DNA from: Sporobolomyces roseus
Taxonomy: Eukaryota; Basidiomycota; Microbotryomycetes; Sporidiobolales; Sporidiobolaceae
Direction of reading: 5' to 3'
Assembly (NCBI GenBank): GCA_016617785.1
Contig: JADILM010000004.1
Coordinates: forward strand, 2,062,567 to 2,126,566
Length of the DNA: 64,000 bases
Shown: positions 24,670 to 37,060 of the stretch, one piece after another
Position numbering within the stretch: position 1 is the stretch's first letter
Layout: every line of letters starts with the position of its first letter
The notes under the pieces: model-generated
Databases searched by the model: none
What the model saw: the letters and a program-made list of their open reading frames with translations, nothing else
Told to the model about the DNA's origin: nothing
Program-made: the position numbers and the translations under genes

Positions 24670-26229
24670 ATGGGTATCGCAAAGTGCCGCTTGATGGAGC
24701 AACAAATGCAAGGGGAAATGTGGGAGGATCGTCCACACTATCCCTCGAGTGCAGAAGCATCGGAAGATGAAGGAACGGAATCAGCAAAGGGGAACAAGAC
24801 AGAAATTACGAAGGATCCCATGTCAGTACAGAGAACCCGATGCATCACTCGAATGAACGACAATCTCTCGTTCATCGCTCCCTCGCTTCAATTGCCCATC
24901 GCAACTTTCTCACCCTTTCCTTCAATCTCAATGACTCTCTACGCTACGTCTGTCAATTCATCAGATCGTCAACTTGTGTTCGAATGGGATTTGAAGCACC
25001 AAGAAGGGGTCCCTCGCCTCAAAGCGTTCCTCTTCTACACCGTTTTTCTCTATGTCGATTCTCAAGACATACAAAGCGAGATCTCCAGCGATTTGCCAAT
25101 GATGCCCTCATCCGACGACAAGATTACCTTTGCAGTGTCAAACCACGAGATTGAGAAAGCAGAGAAAACGAGTAACGGATTATTCAAGTTTTCGACTCAT
25201 TCAGACTACGTCGTCCATCTCTCATTCCTAGCCCGAGCTAACGCTCCTCAACCTTTCACTATCGATGATGTTCAAGCCAAAGACTCCGTTCGGGAAGGGT
25301 TTGGCAAGTTTGAATAGTGTTTCCTTTCGAAACTCGAGTCATTCTAACTTGCTTGTTCGTGAAAAGCTCTCAATTCGACTCCTTATCCTTTCGACGTTCG
25401 CTTAGTCTTCATCACAAACGACGGCAAGAGAGATCAAAGCCTCTGGACTTCATCTGAACTACTCAAGCGTTCTTCGACTTTCTTTGAAAACCTTTTCAAC
25501 CCCGAACTCAGCTCACTCGTCAAGAAGAGCGATGATCAACGCAACTTGGACGAGAACATGAATGGTGGAGACTCCGACATGAGTTCTACTCTCGAAAGTT
25601 TGATCTCGGACAACGACTCGGACGCAGGAGTCGATGAAATGACTTTCGAAGCTCCCTTTCCCTCCCACGAACCCATTTCCACCTTCCCTTACTACCGTCT
25701 CCAGATCAGTGACGCCGCATGTACGACTTACAAAGCAGTCTGAACCTACCTCCAACTCAATCATATCCGTTTCGCTCCTCTCACTTCCTCTTTCGAACCA
25801 CTTCCCGAAGATATACGCCATCTCGCTCGACTCGACTACCTCTCAAAGCATACACTCGAAGATCCTCTCCTCCCTTATCCTGCTTCACCTAAATCAATCT
25901 ATCGCTTGGCTCACTCGCTCGATTTGTCCTCACTTTCGAAGCTCGCTCTTTCAAACTATTCGAGTCAGCTTTCACCAAGTATCGTCGCTTTCGAAATGAT
26001 GGATCCTATCATCGACGACTATGAACAAGTCTGTCAAGTCCTCGTTGAATACCTCGTCAAGAATTGGAACGAAATCGTTGAGGATGAGAATTTCAAAGTG
26101 TTGTTGGAGAGAATGAAGGAAAGTGAGGTTACTTTGAGTGGATCGTTGGTCGCGAAGTTATTGCCTTTGCTGAGAGGTCGAGGTTTGAACGTGGAGGGGA
26201 GAGTCATTGGAAGCTTGAATGGTCGATGA
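24670..26229 (+). pseudogene. BTB/POZ-domain protein 2, interrupted by one TGA
   Basis: Tandem paralog of BTB 1. Exon 1 (24670-25303) has an unrelated N-terminus then a MATH-like region (LVFEWDLKHQEG, DYVVHLSFLARA). Exon 2 resumes at 25367 with PFDVRLVFITNDG, SLWTSSELLKRSSTFFENLF (BTB core), a DSDAGVDE insert, FAPLTSSF and PASPKSIYRLAHSLDLSSLS. The exons join in frame only if the intron starts with GCAAGT at 25304 and ends AAAAG at 25366, a GC-AG intron. An in-frame TGA lies at 25741-25743 (GCA GTC TGA ACC), where paralog 1 has Leu, and the frame then stays open for 161 codons. Unspliced alternatives would delete sequence strongly conserved with paralog 1, so the TGA is real. Nonsense pseudogene, or readthrough. 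Confidence 0.7.
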
Positions 26230-26608
26230 AGGACTTCGCAGAGTAAGGAAGGAAATGAACGGAAATGAAACGCTTTCACCACTTACACTCTTCTTCATCG
26301 TCTATACGAGAGGACTGACTCCCCCTCGCTACCTCCCTTCACCGGAAAAGAAGAGAACGAAGAACTTGCGAATCTTTGTTGAATCTTTGGTCTTTGCGAA
26401 GTTTTCCGGTCGTCTTCTTCACTATTTTCTCCTCTCTCTCGGTTCATGCCTATCTTTTTCCTCGCTATCTACCCAGTGCACTCGCCTGGTCTGTAGGAGA
26501 GCTAGAAAAATCTCACGGGATGCCTCCTTATCGTCCCCCCCACAAGGTTTCCCCCTCTCCGCTCTTCCCCCTTCCTCTCCTCTTCTCCCTTTCCTTCACA
26601 CAGCAGCG
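26230..26608. promoter_or_regulatory. DHTKD1 upstream region
   Basis: Contains TTGCGAA at about 26366 and 26394, the word also clustered at 1.9-2.1 kb, and a CT-rich tract close to the start codon (CCTCTCCTCTTCTCCCTTTCC). Confidence 0.4.
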
Positions 26609-29600
26609 ATGCATCGACTCAAGTTGAGATCAAGAGTACCTCTACTACAACGATCACTCCACTCGAAACCATTCGGTTATCGCCCTCCCTCAACATTCAC
26701 TCTTCCCGACTTTACCTCCTCAGAGCTCTCCAATCGAGTCGAGAACGCTTCCCTCCTACGTCTGGTCGAATCATATCGCAAACATGCCCATCGAGCAGCT
26801 CGAGTAGATCCATTAGGTCTCGCAGATCGTTCGAATGTTCCAGCGCTCGATCCCAGGAGGTACGGATTCCAACTCGACGAAGCCAAAGTCAGAGAGGATT
26901 TCGTTTCGGAAGTATTGCCTGAAGGGAAGGGAGAAGGAGAGAAGAAGTTCGATGTGACTGGAATTCTGGATTTCCCAGATGGAGGGAAATTGAAAACGAT
27001 TGGAGAAATTTCGCAACGATTAGAAGAGGTTTATACTGGTGGAGTTGGATACGAGGTGAGCCGAACAGTCAATTCTGACGCAGGAACTAGAATTGATTTG
27101 CTTCCGTTCCACAGTTCATGCACCTTCCCTCGAAACACGAACGACGATTCCTCGAGAAGATGTTGGAACAATCTCACGCCGTACCGATACCGACGTCTCA
27201 ACAACTCGCTCACTGGAAGCTCTTAGCTGCTTCCGAAGGCTTCGATGCGTGGTGTGCGAAACGATTCCCGAATGTCAAGCGTTACGGTTTGCAAGGAGGA
27301 GAAGGAATGATGGTTGCTTTATCCGCATTGTTTGAAGAAGCTGGCAAGGAGGGTGTTGACGACGTCGTCATGTAAGTCTGGGGTCGACTTCGACTTGAGC
27401 GAGTGAACTGACGCAACCTTGATAGTGGTATGCCTCATCGAGGTCGATTGAATCTCCTGACTCAACTGCTCGACCTCGACATGCGACTCCTCGTTCGCAA
27501 GATGCGCGGACTTCCCACTCTTCCTCCTTCTCTCAGCTCTCCCGAGTTCAGCGACGACGTTCTCTCCCATCTCTTCCTGTCCACCGATTACTCGACTGCT
27601 TCCTCCGATTCTCTCAAAGTTCACCTCTTGCCGAATCCCTCTCACCTCGAAACGATCACGCCCGTTGCGCAAGGATTTGCTCGAGCTCTTCAACTTCCTT
27701 TCGGTTCAGCTGCGAAAGATGACGCTGAATTGGGAGATAAAGTGCTCAATATTAGTCTTCACGGAGATTCAGCTTTCGGAGGTCAAGGTATCGTCGCTGA
27801 GACTTTCAACATGGCTTCTCTTCCTCATTTCAATGTCGGAGGTACCGTGAGGATCGTCGTCAAGTGAGTGCACTCTCGTCGTTCACTTCATTCTGAAAGA
27901 TTCGAATTGACGTTAATCGATTTTTCCAGCAATCAACTTGGGTACACTACTCCCGCTATCCAAGGTCGAACTTCATTCTACGCTACGGACCTCGCCAAAT
28001 CCATCTCAGCACCCGTCCTTCACGTCAACGGAGATCGAATTGACGACGTCGCCCGCTGCCTCAAACTCGCTCTCGCCTATCAACGCAAATTCCGAAAGGA
28101 TGTCATTGTCGATCTCGTCGTCTACCGTCGACTAGGTCACAACGAACTCGACGAACCCTCCTTCACCTCTCCTATCATGTATCGACGAATCAAAGATCTA
28201 CCCTCCGTCGCAAGCATCTACGAGAAATCACTCATCGAATCCGGAACTCTCGACTCATCCGACGCCGCATCATTCAAGAAAGAACACTTTGCGAAACTCG
28301 ACACTTCACTCGTCGCGGCTGAACCGAAGAACTTTGAGGTACCAGAATTGGAGATGCCGAGGGGATGGAACGAGATGACTTGGCCTGCAAGAGGTGATTG
28401 GGAGAAGCCTATCGAGACTGGTGTAGGAGAACAAACTTTGAAGGAAGTCGGAAAACGAAGCGTTCAAACTCCGGATGATATCGTGAGTCGAGTCATCTCT
28501 TCTCCATTTCGATCAATGAGCTCACTGAATGCGTTCGTTCTCGATAGACTGTTCACCCTCGATTGACAAAGATGCATATTGCGAAACGACTTCAGAGTGT
28601 AGAGAAGGGGGTAGGAATCGATTTCGCAACTGCTGAAGCTATGGCTTTCGGATCTCTCCTCCTCGATGGATACAACGTTCGACTTTGTGGTCAAGACAGC
28701 GGACGAGTGAGCTTCGTCTCTGTTTCACGTCGAACTCCCACTGATCTCGTCGTTTCGTAGGGTACTTTCTCGCAACGACATGCAATCTTCGCCGATCAAA
28801 ACTCCGAACAAACCGCTGTACCCCTGCAAACTCTCGCGAGCGATCCTCCCTCGAGTGCGAAGGATGTAAGCAAGATCGGAACGTTCGAAGTGGTCAACTC
28901 TCCTTTGTCAGAATACGCTGTCGTTGGTTTCGAACAAGGAGTCGCATGGGTTTCTCCAGCTCTCTTGCCGATATGGGAAGCACAATTCGGAGATGTGAGT
29001 ACCTCTGTCATCGCATCCTCGAGCACGGCTGATTTTCTTCGCGTGGTGTAGTTCCACAATACTGCTCAAGTGACTTTGGATACTTTCTTCGGATCGAGCG
29101 AAACGAAATGGGGAATGCAGAGCGCACTCACGCTTCTTCTCCCTCATGGATTCGGTGAGCATTCCTTCCCTTCTCGGCTTGCAAGTGCTCAGCTGATTGT
29201 TTTGCTGCGAACAGACGGAGCTGGTCCTGAACATTCGAGGTGAGACACAAGCTTCTGCATTCACGCGTAACAAGCTGACAAACCTCCTTGTCGCTAGCGC
29301 TCGCATTGAGCGATTCCTTCAGCTCACAAACGAACCTATTCGACGAAAACCCTTCACTCCCAACCTTCACGCCGTCAACGTTACCACTCCTGCTCAATAT
29401 TTCCATCTTCTCCGACGACAAATGCTTCGACCTTATCGCAAACCCCTCGTCGTATTTTCACCGAAAGGAATCCTTCGTCTCCCCGCCGCTTCTTCGTCAC
29501 TTGCCGAGATGAGCGAAGGAACCTGTTTCAAACCTGTCTTGTCGGAGGAAGTAGAGGATCGTTCGAAAGTCGAAAAGGTCGTGTTCCTTTCTGGCAAGAT

Positions 29601-30003
29601 GTACTACGATCTTATCAAGCAACGAGCAGATCGAGCTCTCGAAGGCAAGATCACTTTCATTCGAATCGAAGTGAGTCTCTCGTTTTCCTCATACTTCGAC
29701 TTTCGCAGAGCTGATCTCAAACCTTCTTGACTTCAATAGGAAATCTCGCCATTCCCTTACGCTGCCGTCTCTGAAGCACTCAAGCCTTTCACATCAGCGA
29801 AATCGATTGTTTGGGCTCAAGATGAACCTGAGAACGCAGGCGCTTTCAGCTTCATCCTCCCTCGACTTCAACAGGTTCTTCCGAAAGGAATGGAGCTCGA
29901 GTATGCGGGAAGAGAAGCGATGGCTACCGTCGCTCCGGGAGTCAAGAGTTACTTTGAGGCACAGAAGAAGGAGATTGAGGAACATATTTTCAAGGGTCTT
30001 TAG
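26609..30003 (+). CDS. DHTKD1: 2-oxoadipate dehydrogenase E1, DHTKD1 type
   Basis: Thiamine-diphosphate enzyme that decarboxylates 2-oxoadipate (from lysine and tryptophan breakdown) inside mitochondria, working with the shared E2 and E3 subunits. About 970 residues in roughly ten exons. The start [19 protein letters not shown] is Arg-rich without acids, a likely presequence. Motifs in order: [39 protein letters not shown] (ThDP/Mg), [50 protein letters not shown], and a C-terminal [22 protein letters not shown] and SQRHA favour DHTKD1 over the canonical 2-oxoglutarate dehydrogenase, which has NNQIGFTT and SHRHA, as does the short N-terminus. The ATG at 26609 precedes the presequence; in-frame sequence upstream has no better start. 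Confidence 0.92.
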
Positions 30004-30393
30004 AGGGTTTTGTCTTGGTTACTCCGATATCGTCGCAATCGCATGTAGTACAGCAGTCTCTCGGATGCTCTGTGAATGTGCGAAGTGTCGAGAGAGGCTT
30101 GGTCGGCGCACAGGACAATGCGAGTATGGAATTCCGCTTCGCAGGTTTCTCCTTCCTCTCGCCTACTCAGCATGACAGTCGTTTTCGTCCAAGATCAAGT
30201 CTCTTTGTCCTCTTCGAAGCTATTTATTTGAGTCAGCGCCGTCGTTGAGGGTGTTTGCCCACTTTTGTAAATCCGCACAGACCCTCAGCTCAGTCCTCGC
30301 GATTTCAATTGTCCCCTTTCTCTTTCGTTCTCTTTCTTTCTCTTCCTCTTCACTTCTCACATTTTCGCTTCAAGCTTCAAGTCAATCTCAAGT
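30004..30393. other. intergenic, DHTKD1 to membrane-protein gene
   Basis: Ends in a CT-rich tract (30300-30360) likely to be the downstream gene's promoter or 5' UTR. Nothing else recognised. Confidence 0.4.
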
Positions 30394-31399
30394 ATGCCTT
30401 CACCCAGATTCATAACTCTAGCTCGTTGGTGGACTCGAGAAGGAGCGATTCGGCTAGAGGAGGATGAGAGTTGGACAGAGAAAGAGGATCTACCGTTTTA
30501 TCAGAATGACGAGGAAGCTTTCATAGAGGAGGATCAGTATACTGGTGAGTTGAGCGTACGGTAAGGTTGAGCTTAGCTGACTCATTCCGTTGAGGCAGAT
30601 GCACGACTCCTTTTCGAATGTGTGCTGTAAGTTCGCTTCCTCCCTCAGACCCGACCACGCTTGGCAGCTGACTCTATGCCAGGCTACTTACAGTGCCTCA
30701 GTCTGGAACGCCTTCTGCCTCGGATACCTTTATCTCTTCCCTCAAATCGATCCGGTCACGAACGAATTCCTTCGACCTCGAATGGAATTCATCTACATCT
30801 TGCTTGCACTCGTATCGATTCCTCTAGGGCTCGGAATGATAGCTGGAGCGAAAGCTATGATCGGAGACGGTGAAGAAGCGCCATGTCAAAGGGAGGAAAA
30901 GTCGATGTTCGGGAAGATTGAGGTGTTCCTCGGGTTCATCCGTATGTCCAATCTTCTTTATCAGCTGGCGTTGACGTATGCTGAGATAGGCAGGCGCCGT
31001 ACAGTATGTTGCGCTGGAATTTGGGCGATTGTAGCGTTCGTCGTTCGAGAACAGACTCTTTGGCTGAAGCTTGATTTAGCTGTCACGACTCGTGAGTCAC
31101 TCTCCTCTCGTCCATTTCGACGTTGTCGTCGAGGGATATTGACGTCCTCGCGGGTACAGTGTGTGCGCAAGCGTTGTTGATCCGAAGGTGAGTCTCTGGA
31201 TCTGATAAACATTTTTAGCTTAAAATGTTGATTAGCTCCAATGATTCACAGCGCAACGGGGGATCTCGTCGACTCTTCAAGTGATAGATCGACGGAGAAG
31301 CTCGACATTCGGGAATTCTTGAGGGACACGACGGTCATACAAGTTTACGAAGATTGTGGAATTCCTTTCTCGGTTGAACGTTCAGCTCCTCTACCCTGA
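30394..31399 (+). CDS. hypothetical multi-pass membrane protein
   Basis: Six short exons join in frame: an acidic N-terminus (MPSPRFITLARWWTREG then EEDESWTEKEDLPF), a small exon MHARLLFECVL-like (DARLLFECVL), then hydrophobic segments around ATYSASVWNAFCLGYLYLF, FIYILLALVSIPLGLGMIA and VCCAGIWAIVAFVV, and a hydrophilic tail ending ...CGIPFSVERSAPLP. Three or four membrane helices are likely in about 240 residues. I do not recognise a family. The model rests on five GT-AG introns (donors near 30545, 30628, 30942, 31091, 31188) that each keep the frame, which is unlikely by chance. Same strand as DHTKD1 and the permease, but no operon-like link is implied in a fungus. Confidence 0.6.
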
Positions 31400-32026
31400 T
31401 GACGGGTGTAGTCGACGGAGAAGTCGCTTAGTATATAGTCCCTGGAATATGAGAAGTTGGATTCGTCGATTGGTTCTTTCGCACTCTCTAAAGGAAATTT
31501 CGGAAACGAGCTTCGTGTGCAGCTTGCAGTCTTCCATCGCTTTCCACGACATCGGATCAACCGTTTTCCTTAGGAACGAGTCTCTGGATGTCGCTTTCTT
31601 CGTTCTTCGTCGTCGACGACCGCTCACGAAGCTTCACTCGGCCGACCTTCCTTCGTCGCATTCGATCTATTTTCGAACTGTCAACTCTACCGCACTCTCG
31701 ACGACTTACGACCATCTACAATAGCGAAGACGGCCTACCGTTCAAGACGAGATGGTAACAGCTTGGCGTTGGATTGCGCAATTTTCACGCCTTGCGAAAT
31801 CTCTGCTGGTTCGTCTCGATCAAACAAGAGGAAGGAAAAAGCGGAGCCTCGCTAACGGTTGAGGTGTATCAGCCCGGCGCGAGACGGGATTACCCCAACT
31901 TTAGCATCTGTGGCGTGATTTTCAGTTTTTGCACTTTGGGTCTCGACTTCAACGAAAAAAAACGGAGAAGAATTTTTAGCTTGTTCCCTTCCTTCTCTTC
32001 ACCATCTTCAGATCAGCTACTCAGCC
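31400..32026. other. intergenic, permease upstream region
   Basis: About 630 bp. The last 60 bases are CT-rich and lead into the permease start. Open frames here show no family resemblance. Confidence 0.45.
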
Positions 32027-34270
32027 ATGTCAGGGTCACCACCAGTATTCGACTCTAGAGCGACAACACCAGAGAACCGTCGGGATTCATCAGATTACAA
32101 GGGAACAACTTCAAACGCAGAAAAGGGAGATGCATTGGGAGACAAAGATGTCAGAGTTATGCATGATGGTTCAGGTGTAGGAACTACTCACCGTGGTCTC
32201 ACTTCAAGGCATATCACTTTCATCGGTATTGGAGGAGGTATTGGAACAGTTAGTTTCACTTTTCTCTACCTCATCCTCAACTTGCCGAAGCCAACGAATA
32301 CTGACCGTTATCTTGTACTCGTAGGGTTTATTCATCGGTACTGGAGCAGCTTTAGCTAATGCTGGTCCAGCTGGTCTTTTGCTGTAAGTTTTCCTGTTGT
32401 TTTGACCGACTTTCTTTTTCTTCGGAGATTGACTCAGATTACTTCATACAGCGCGTACTGCTTCGTCGGAGCTATCTTATGGTGTGTTATGGAATCGATC
32501 GGAGAACTCGCGACTCTCGTAAGTCACTTCTCGCAACTCCACCCCATTCTCGAATCTTGACTCAACCACATTTTTCGTTTTCACTCCATTAGCTCCCTAT
32601 GGCCGGTACTTTCGTCAACTTCTGCAACCGAACAATCGATCCCGCGATCGGTTTCACTCTCGCTATTTCTTACGGTTACTGCGAGTCGAATTCCCTCTCT
32701 CCGGAGCTTCGAATTTCAGAAGACTCATCAGCTTCCTCCACAGGCTACACTATCGCTATCGCATCTGAATGTTCCGCCGCTGCTATCCTCGTATCCTATT
32801 GGAGCGACATCACACCAGCAGTTGTCATCACCGTCTCACTCGTTCTTATCCTCGCAATCAACATGTCGACCGTTCGCTTCTACGGAGAGTCAGAGTTCGT
32901 TACTTCGATCATCAAAGTTCTGTGCTTCCTCGGACTCGTAAGTTCTTCGTTCTCAAGCCTCCTTTTCGTCTCGCACCTTTCGAAACTCACCTCGGTATCC
33001 TTTTTCATAGGTCATCGTCGGTCTCGTTATCGCCCTTGGAGGAGCTCCCGATGGTGATCGTCGAGGATTCAGATACTGGAACGATCCCGGAGCTTTCGCG
33101 GAACCTTACGGATTGACGGGACACACGGGAAACTTTGCTGGATTCGTTTCAGCTTTCGTCAACGCCGCTTTCTCGTTCATCGGTGTAGAGACTGTCGTTA
33201 TCGCTGCTGGAGAAGCCGCCAACCCTCACAAGTCGATCCCCAAGGCTGTCAAGCGTGTCACTTACCGAATCTCATTCTTCTGTAAGTCTCCGGTTTCTCC
33301 TCTCGGAACCCTGTGCAGGTACTCATCTCGTTCTTCTTTGCACAGACATTCTCGGTGCCGTCATTATCGGAATGATCGTTCCTCACAACAACCCTAATCT
33401 CACATCCGGAACTGGAAATGCCAACTCTTCTCCCTGGGTTATCGCAATCAAGGATGCCGGTATCCCCGCTCTCGGCTCAATCGTCAACGCCTGTATCCTC
33501 ATTTCTGCCTGGTCAGCCGGAAACGCCTACTGCTACGTTGGATCTCGAATCATCGTCGCCATGGCTATCGACAAGCAACTCCCGAAAGCTTTCGCCAAAA
33601 CCAACAGATGGGGTGTTCCTTACTACGCTGTCATCACTTCGTGGCTCTTCGGTCCTCTCGCTTACCTCTCTCTCGGTACCGGTGGAGCCGCTCAAGCTTT
33701 CTCATGGCTTCTCAACCTTGTGAGTATACACTTTTTCTTGTCTCGCTTCATGATTGCACTTCGAACTCACGCTCTACTCGTCTACTTTTCAGTCCACCGT
33801 CGCTGGTCTTCTCGCCTGGGGTACTCTCTCATTCGCCTACATCCGATTCCACAAGGCTTGCAAGGTTCAAGGTCTCGACCGAAACGAGTTCCCCTTCAAA
33901 GGTCGTTTCCAACCTTACGCAGCTTGGTTCGGAACCATCGGATCCCTTGGTGAGTACCACTTGCTTTCTATCGATGTAGGACGAACGACGAAAGTGACGA
34001 AACATTCCGCATTTTTCAGTCATCACTCTCGCTCAAGGTTACGCTGTCTTCCTCAAGGGTAACTGGGCGATTCAAGACTTCATCGCTTCCTACATCGGAA
34101 TCATCATCTTCATTGTCCCCGCCGTCGTCTGGAAGATCTGGAAGCGAACTACTTTCGTCCGAGCAGCGACGATGGATCTTTACTCTGGTCGATTCGATCC
34201 TGCATTCGCTGGACCTCCCGAACCCGCACCAACTACCTGGTACGGCAAAGTTATCGAATGGCTCTGCTAG
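32027..34270 (+). CDS. amino-acid permease, fungal YAT family
   Basis: Proton-coupled plasma-membrane amino-acid importer with about 12 predicted helices (APC superfamily). After a hydrophilic N-terminus (MSGSPPVFDSRATTPENRRD) comes LTSRHITFIGIGGGIGTGLF, the family's first-helix signature, built across an intron. Later segments include LAYCFVGAILWCVMESIGEL, FIGVETVVIAAGEAANPHKS (conserved helix 6 loop) and ILISAWSAGNAYCYVGSR. About eight exons, about 570 residues, ending VIEWLC; permeases of this group often end in a palmitoylated Trp-Cys. One intron (32681-32743) appears to have a GC donor (GCGAGT), since removing it restores SYGYCYTIAIASECSAAAIL, but its 63 nt are also open in frame. Substrate specificity cannot be read from sequence. 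Confidence 0.92.
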
Positions 34271-34975
34271 TCTTTTCCCCTTCTCGGTTGGATCTTGGAT
34301 TTAGAAGGGTTTTATTTTCGTGTTTTTTCCCTCTCGTTTTGTTTTGTTGATAAGAGTTCGTTCATCCGTTCTCACCCATTGCTTGTATCCATAGTTCCCT
34401 ATCATATACTATACCCCCTCTCTCTTACTTACACACTCGCATCGCACTGCACTAGACTAGATTTCTTCGTCGCTTTAGAACTTTCTTTAGATTTCGTTTC
34501 TCACTCAACTGGAAATACTTCTTTAGATCGATCATATACTTCGCTCTTTGTCTTCTCGCGAGTCGTAGATGCTTTGTGTGCAAAGTTTGAGAGGCGAGCA
34601 GAAACTGAAGAATGCAGATGAGAGGGTTTGCTCCCTCCTCTTCACACGTCAACTCATTAGCTCACGCACCAAGATTGTCAAGGTCAAGGAAAACTCCAGG
34701 GTACGTCCGAAACCGGTCTCAAGAGTTCTCAAGGTCTACCGAAGTCAGGGGAAGAGCAGGGAGATGAAGCGGAACTTGCGGTAAGAGAGGACGCGTTGCT
34801 CTCGAAGGGATGGTCCGAGTGGGAGACGAGTGGCTGAGAAGATCCCGCGAGGATGTCATGGGCTTCAGTGTACTAAGAGCAGGAGATATGGTCAATCTTC
34901 GCTCTTGGCGGAGAAAGCCGTCTTACAGCGAAGGAACTAGCCCGCTAACGCTTTCAGTACCCATTTATAGTCTTG
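34271..34975. other. intergenic, permease to F-box F
   Basis: Presumed 3' UTR of the permease and promoter of paralog F. The 50-nt F-box leader seen upstream of five other copies is not recognisable here; only weak CAAGGTCTAC-like words remain (34730-34740). An acceptor-like TTATAG lies 5 nt before the ATG. Confidence 0.45.
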
Positions 34976-36304
34976 ATGCCTATTCCGAAGCTGCCGGAGG
35001 ACGTGATCGACATGATTCTCGACTTCCTGGAGAACGATCCCGCTTTTTCGAAAGTTCGCAAAACCGATTCCAGCGAGCAAACACTGACTCGTAAGTCGTC
35101 AACGAGCTTCTCTCGATCGAGTAAGATGTGCTGAACCTTTGGGGGAACAGCGAGCCCTCAACATACCTTCGCCATGCTTTGTCTCGTCTCGACCGGATTC
35201 CTTCGTCTCGCAAGGTTGCGCCTCTACTCTCGCCCATTTCCCGCTTCTCTCTCCGCCGATTGGGCCACTGCTTCAGCTCTCCTTTCATCGCTGGTCAAAC
35301 GAAAAGGTACCCTCGGATCGCTCGTCCGCTCTGTCTACGGTATCCTCAGCTACACTATTCGACTTTACCGCGACATCAAGCCACAGATCCCGTACAAGGC
35401 CCTAAAGCATTTCGCTTGGTACATCGCCATCATTCGAGCATGCCCAAATCTCGACGAAGTGGATGTAGCTGCCGATACGGAGGAGGAGCTGGAGCAAACC
35501 CTGCAAGCAATTCGAAGCACGAAACTCGTCTCGGTCAACTTTGGCAGATTTGGAGGCTTATCAGGTCCACTCTCAACTAACGATCACCTCGCTCGCAAAG
35601 CTTTACAACATCCTGCTTTCCGAAATGTCGAGAAGATCTCGCTTCATCGACTCCTTGTCGACCTCGAGGACTCGACCTCAATCATCATTCAACCCATCAA
35701 GTCACTCAAACTAGACGACAACTATCGAGAACATGCAAGAGCCCAGCAACTCATGCCTGTCGACTGCTCGAACCTCGTGCAATTCAGGCTCACAACATGG
35801 GTTCGCTACGAGCACATCGTCACCTACCTTACCTCGCTTCCTCCAACTATCGGCGACATCTCACTCAATATCAGAGACGACCATGAGATCAAAACTTTCT
35901 TCGACTACACCAGCCGACCCCCAAACGACCCCAGAATTCCTCACGAGGCCCTTTCTTCCTTCCCTGACCTCCACTCGCTCAGACTCTTCCGATTCCCCAC
36001 CTTGTCTCCTCCTCTCCTTGACATACTCTCTCGGTCGAGTCCTTTCATCGTCTACCTCGACTTCTCTAGATCCGTCTGGGTTCTTGACGTTCCTCACAAC
36101 AATCGAGTTGCCTGGGTCGACCACTGCGAAGCCGTCTTTATCCTCCCAGAGATCATTGCAATCCTTGAGAAGTTCAAATACCTTCGACGAGTCCACCTCG
36201 GACATGTTCCAGCCACGAAGGAGATTATGGAAGGGTTGGAAGAGGCAAAGACGAAGGTTGGCTTCGAGCTCGAGTGGGAGTCTCAACCGCTGCCACTCGG
36301 ATAA
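34976..36304 (+). CDS. F-box/LRR-like protein, paralog F
   Basis: About 422 residues with one 60-nt intron (35091-35150). N-terminus MPIPKLPEDVIDMILDFLEN is an F-box start close to paralog A; exon 2 continues HTFAMLCLVSTGFLRLARLR and LYSRPFPASLSADWATASAL, almost the same as paralog A, so A and F form one subgroup and B, C and E another. The C-terminal two thirds are LRR-like (FPDLHSLRLFRFPTLSPPLL, RRVHLGHVPATKE). It ends ELEWESQPLPLG without the Cys-His tail. The frame is intact. Predicted SCF substrate adaptor; substrate unknown. First of three direct tandem copies spaced about 750-880 bp apart. Confidence 0.82.
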
Positions 36305-37060
36305 CGGCTGATAGTCACATCTCTACTATAACTCACGAGAACCCTTCTCTCGCGTTCTTTATCTGTACTCTCGTTTGTCGATTCTTTTGTCTTTCGCAAC
36401 TATTTTGCATGTTTGACTACCTGAATCTGCTCACTATACCTTTCAGCTACTTGGCTCTACTTTCTCTCTGCAAACTTGCAACGATCACTCTTTCACCTGT
36501 CGCCGAGAGAGGTTCTGAATACACAATTTCAACTCGTTCGCCTCGAACTTTTCGAACCCTTCTGCTCGACTTCGGGTGCGAAGATTGACTACTAACTTGA
36601 CGACCAGTACCGACGGAGAAGAGTTGCGCGAAGGTCAAGCGGAAAACTGAACCTCTATTTCTTGAAGCGAAGAAACGCGCTTGCTCTCCTTTATCACTCT
36701 ATCTCTCGCTTTGGTCGACTCGAATACCTCAAGCACTCGATATAGCTTTCAAGGTGAGTCTACTACAGCTCTCAGGGATCCACGAGATATAGTCAGGGAG
36801 AATTCAGAATAGGAGATGAGCAAAGAGATGGGAACAATGAGCGACGAGGAGGTCTAGCTGGAGCACAGGGGAGATCGTCACAGTCCAGTCCACCTCGAAG
36901 GAGACTATTGAAGGTCTCAGAGACTCGGACGAGCGGAATAGTGATCGATACTTAAGTACTTCCTCCCCTCTCAACCTCGACAAGAACTCTCTCTCCCGAC
37001 TCAGCTGAGCTCGACGGTAGCTCTTATGCTGACCCTTGTACTCCTTTCTATCCCACAGAC
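36305..37060. other. intergenic, F-box F to F-box D
   Basis: Left half unremarkable; right half is the leader and inferred intron of paralog D. Confidence 0.45.
36704..37058 (+). promoter_or_regulatory. conserved F-box leader D: 50-nt exon end plus 5' UTR intron
   Basis: Block 36704-36753 starts TCTCGCTTTGGTCGACTCGA, ends TTTCAAG and abuts GTGAGT at 36754. Acceptor CCCACAG ends at 37058, 2 nt before the ATG, giving a 305-nt intron. Conservation inside the intron is weaker than in A, B and E. Confidence 0.5.

Noticed and set aside
25741..25743. TGA in BTB 2 hidden in an intron starting GTCTGA
   Set aside because: The intron would remove YLQLNHIRFAPLTSSF and following sequence that is clearly conserved with BTB 1.
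24205..25743. TGA reassigned to an amino acid in this genome
   Set aside because: Many intact genes here end in TGA at the expected position (for example F-box D, RNase III, PMP3), so the code is standard.
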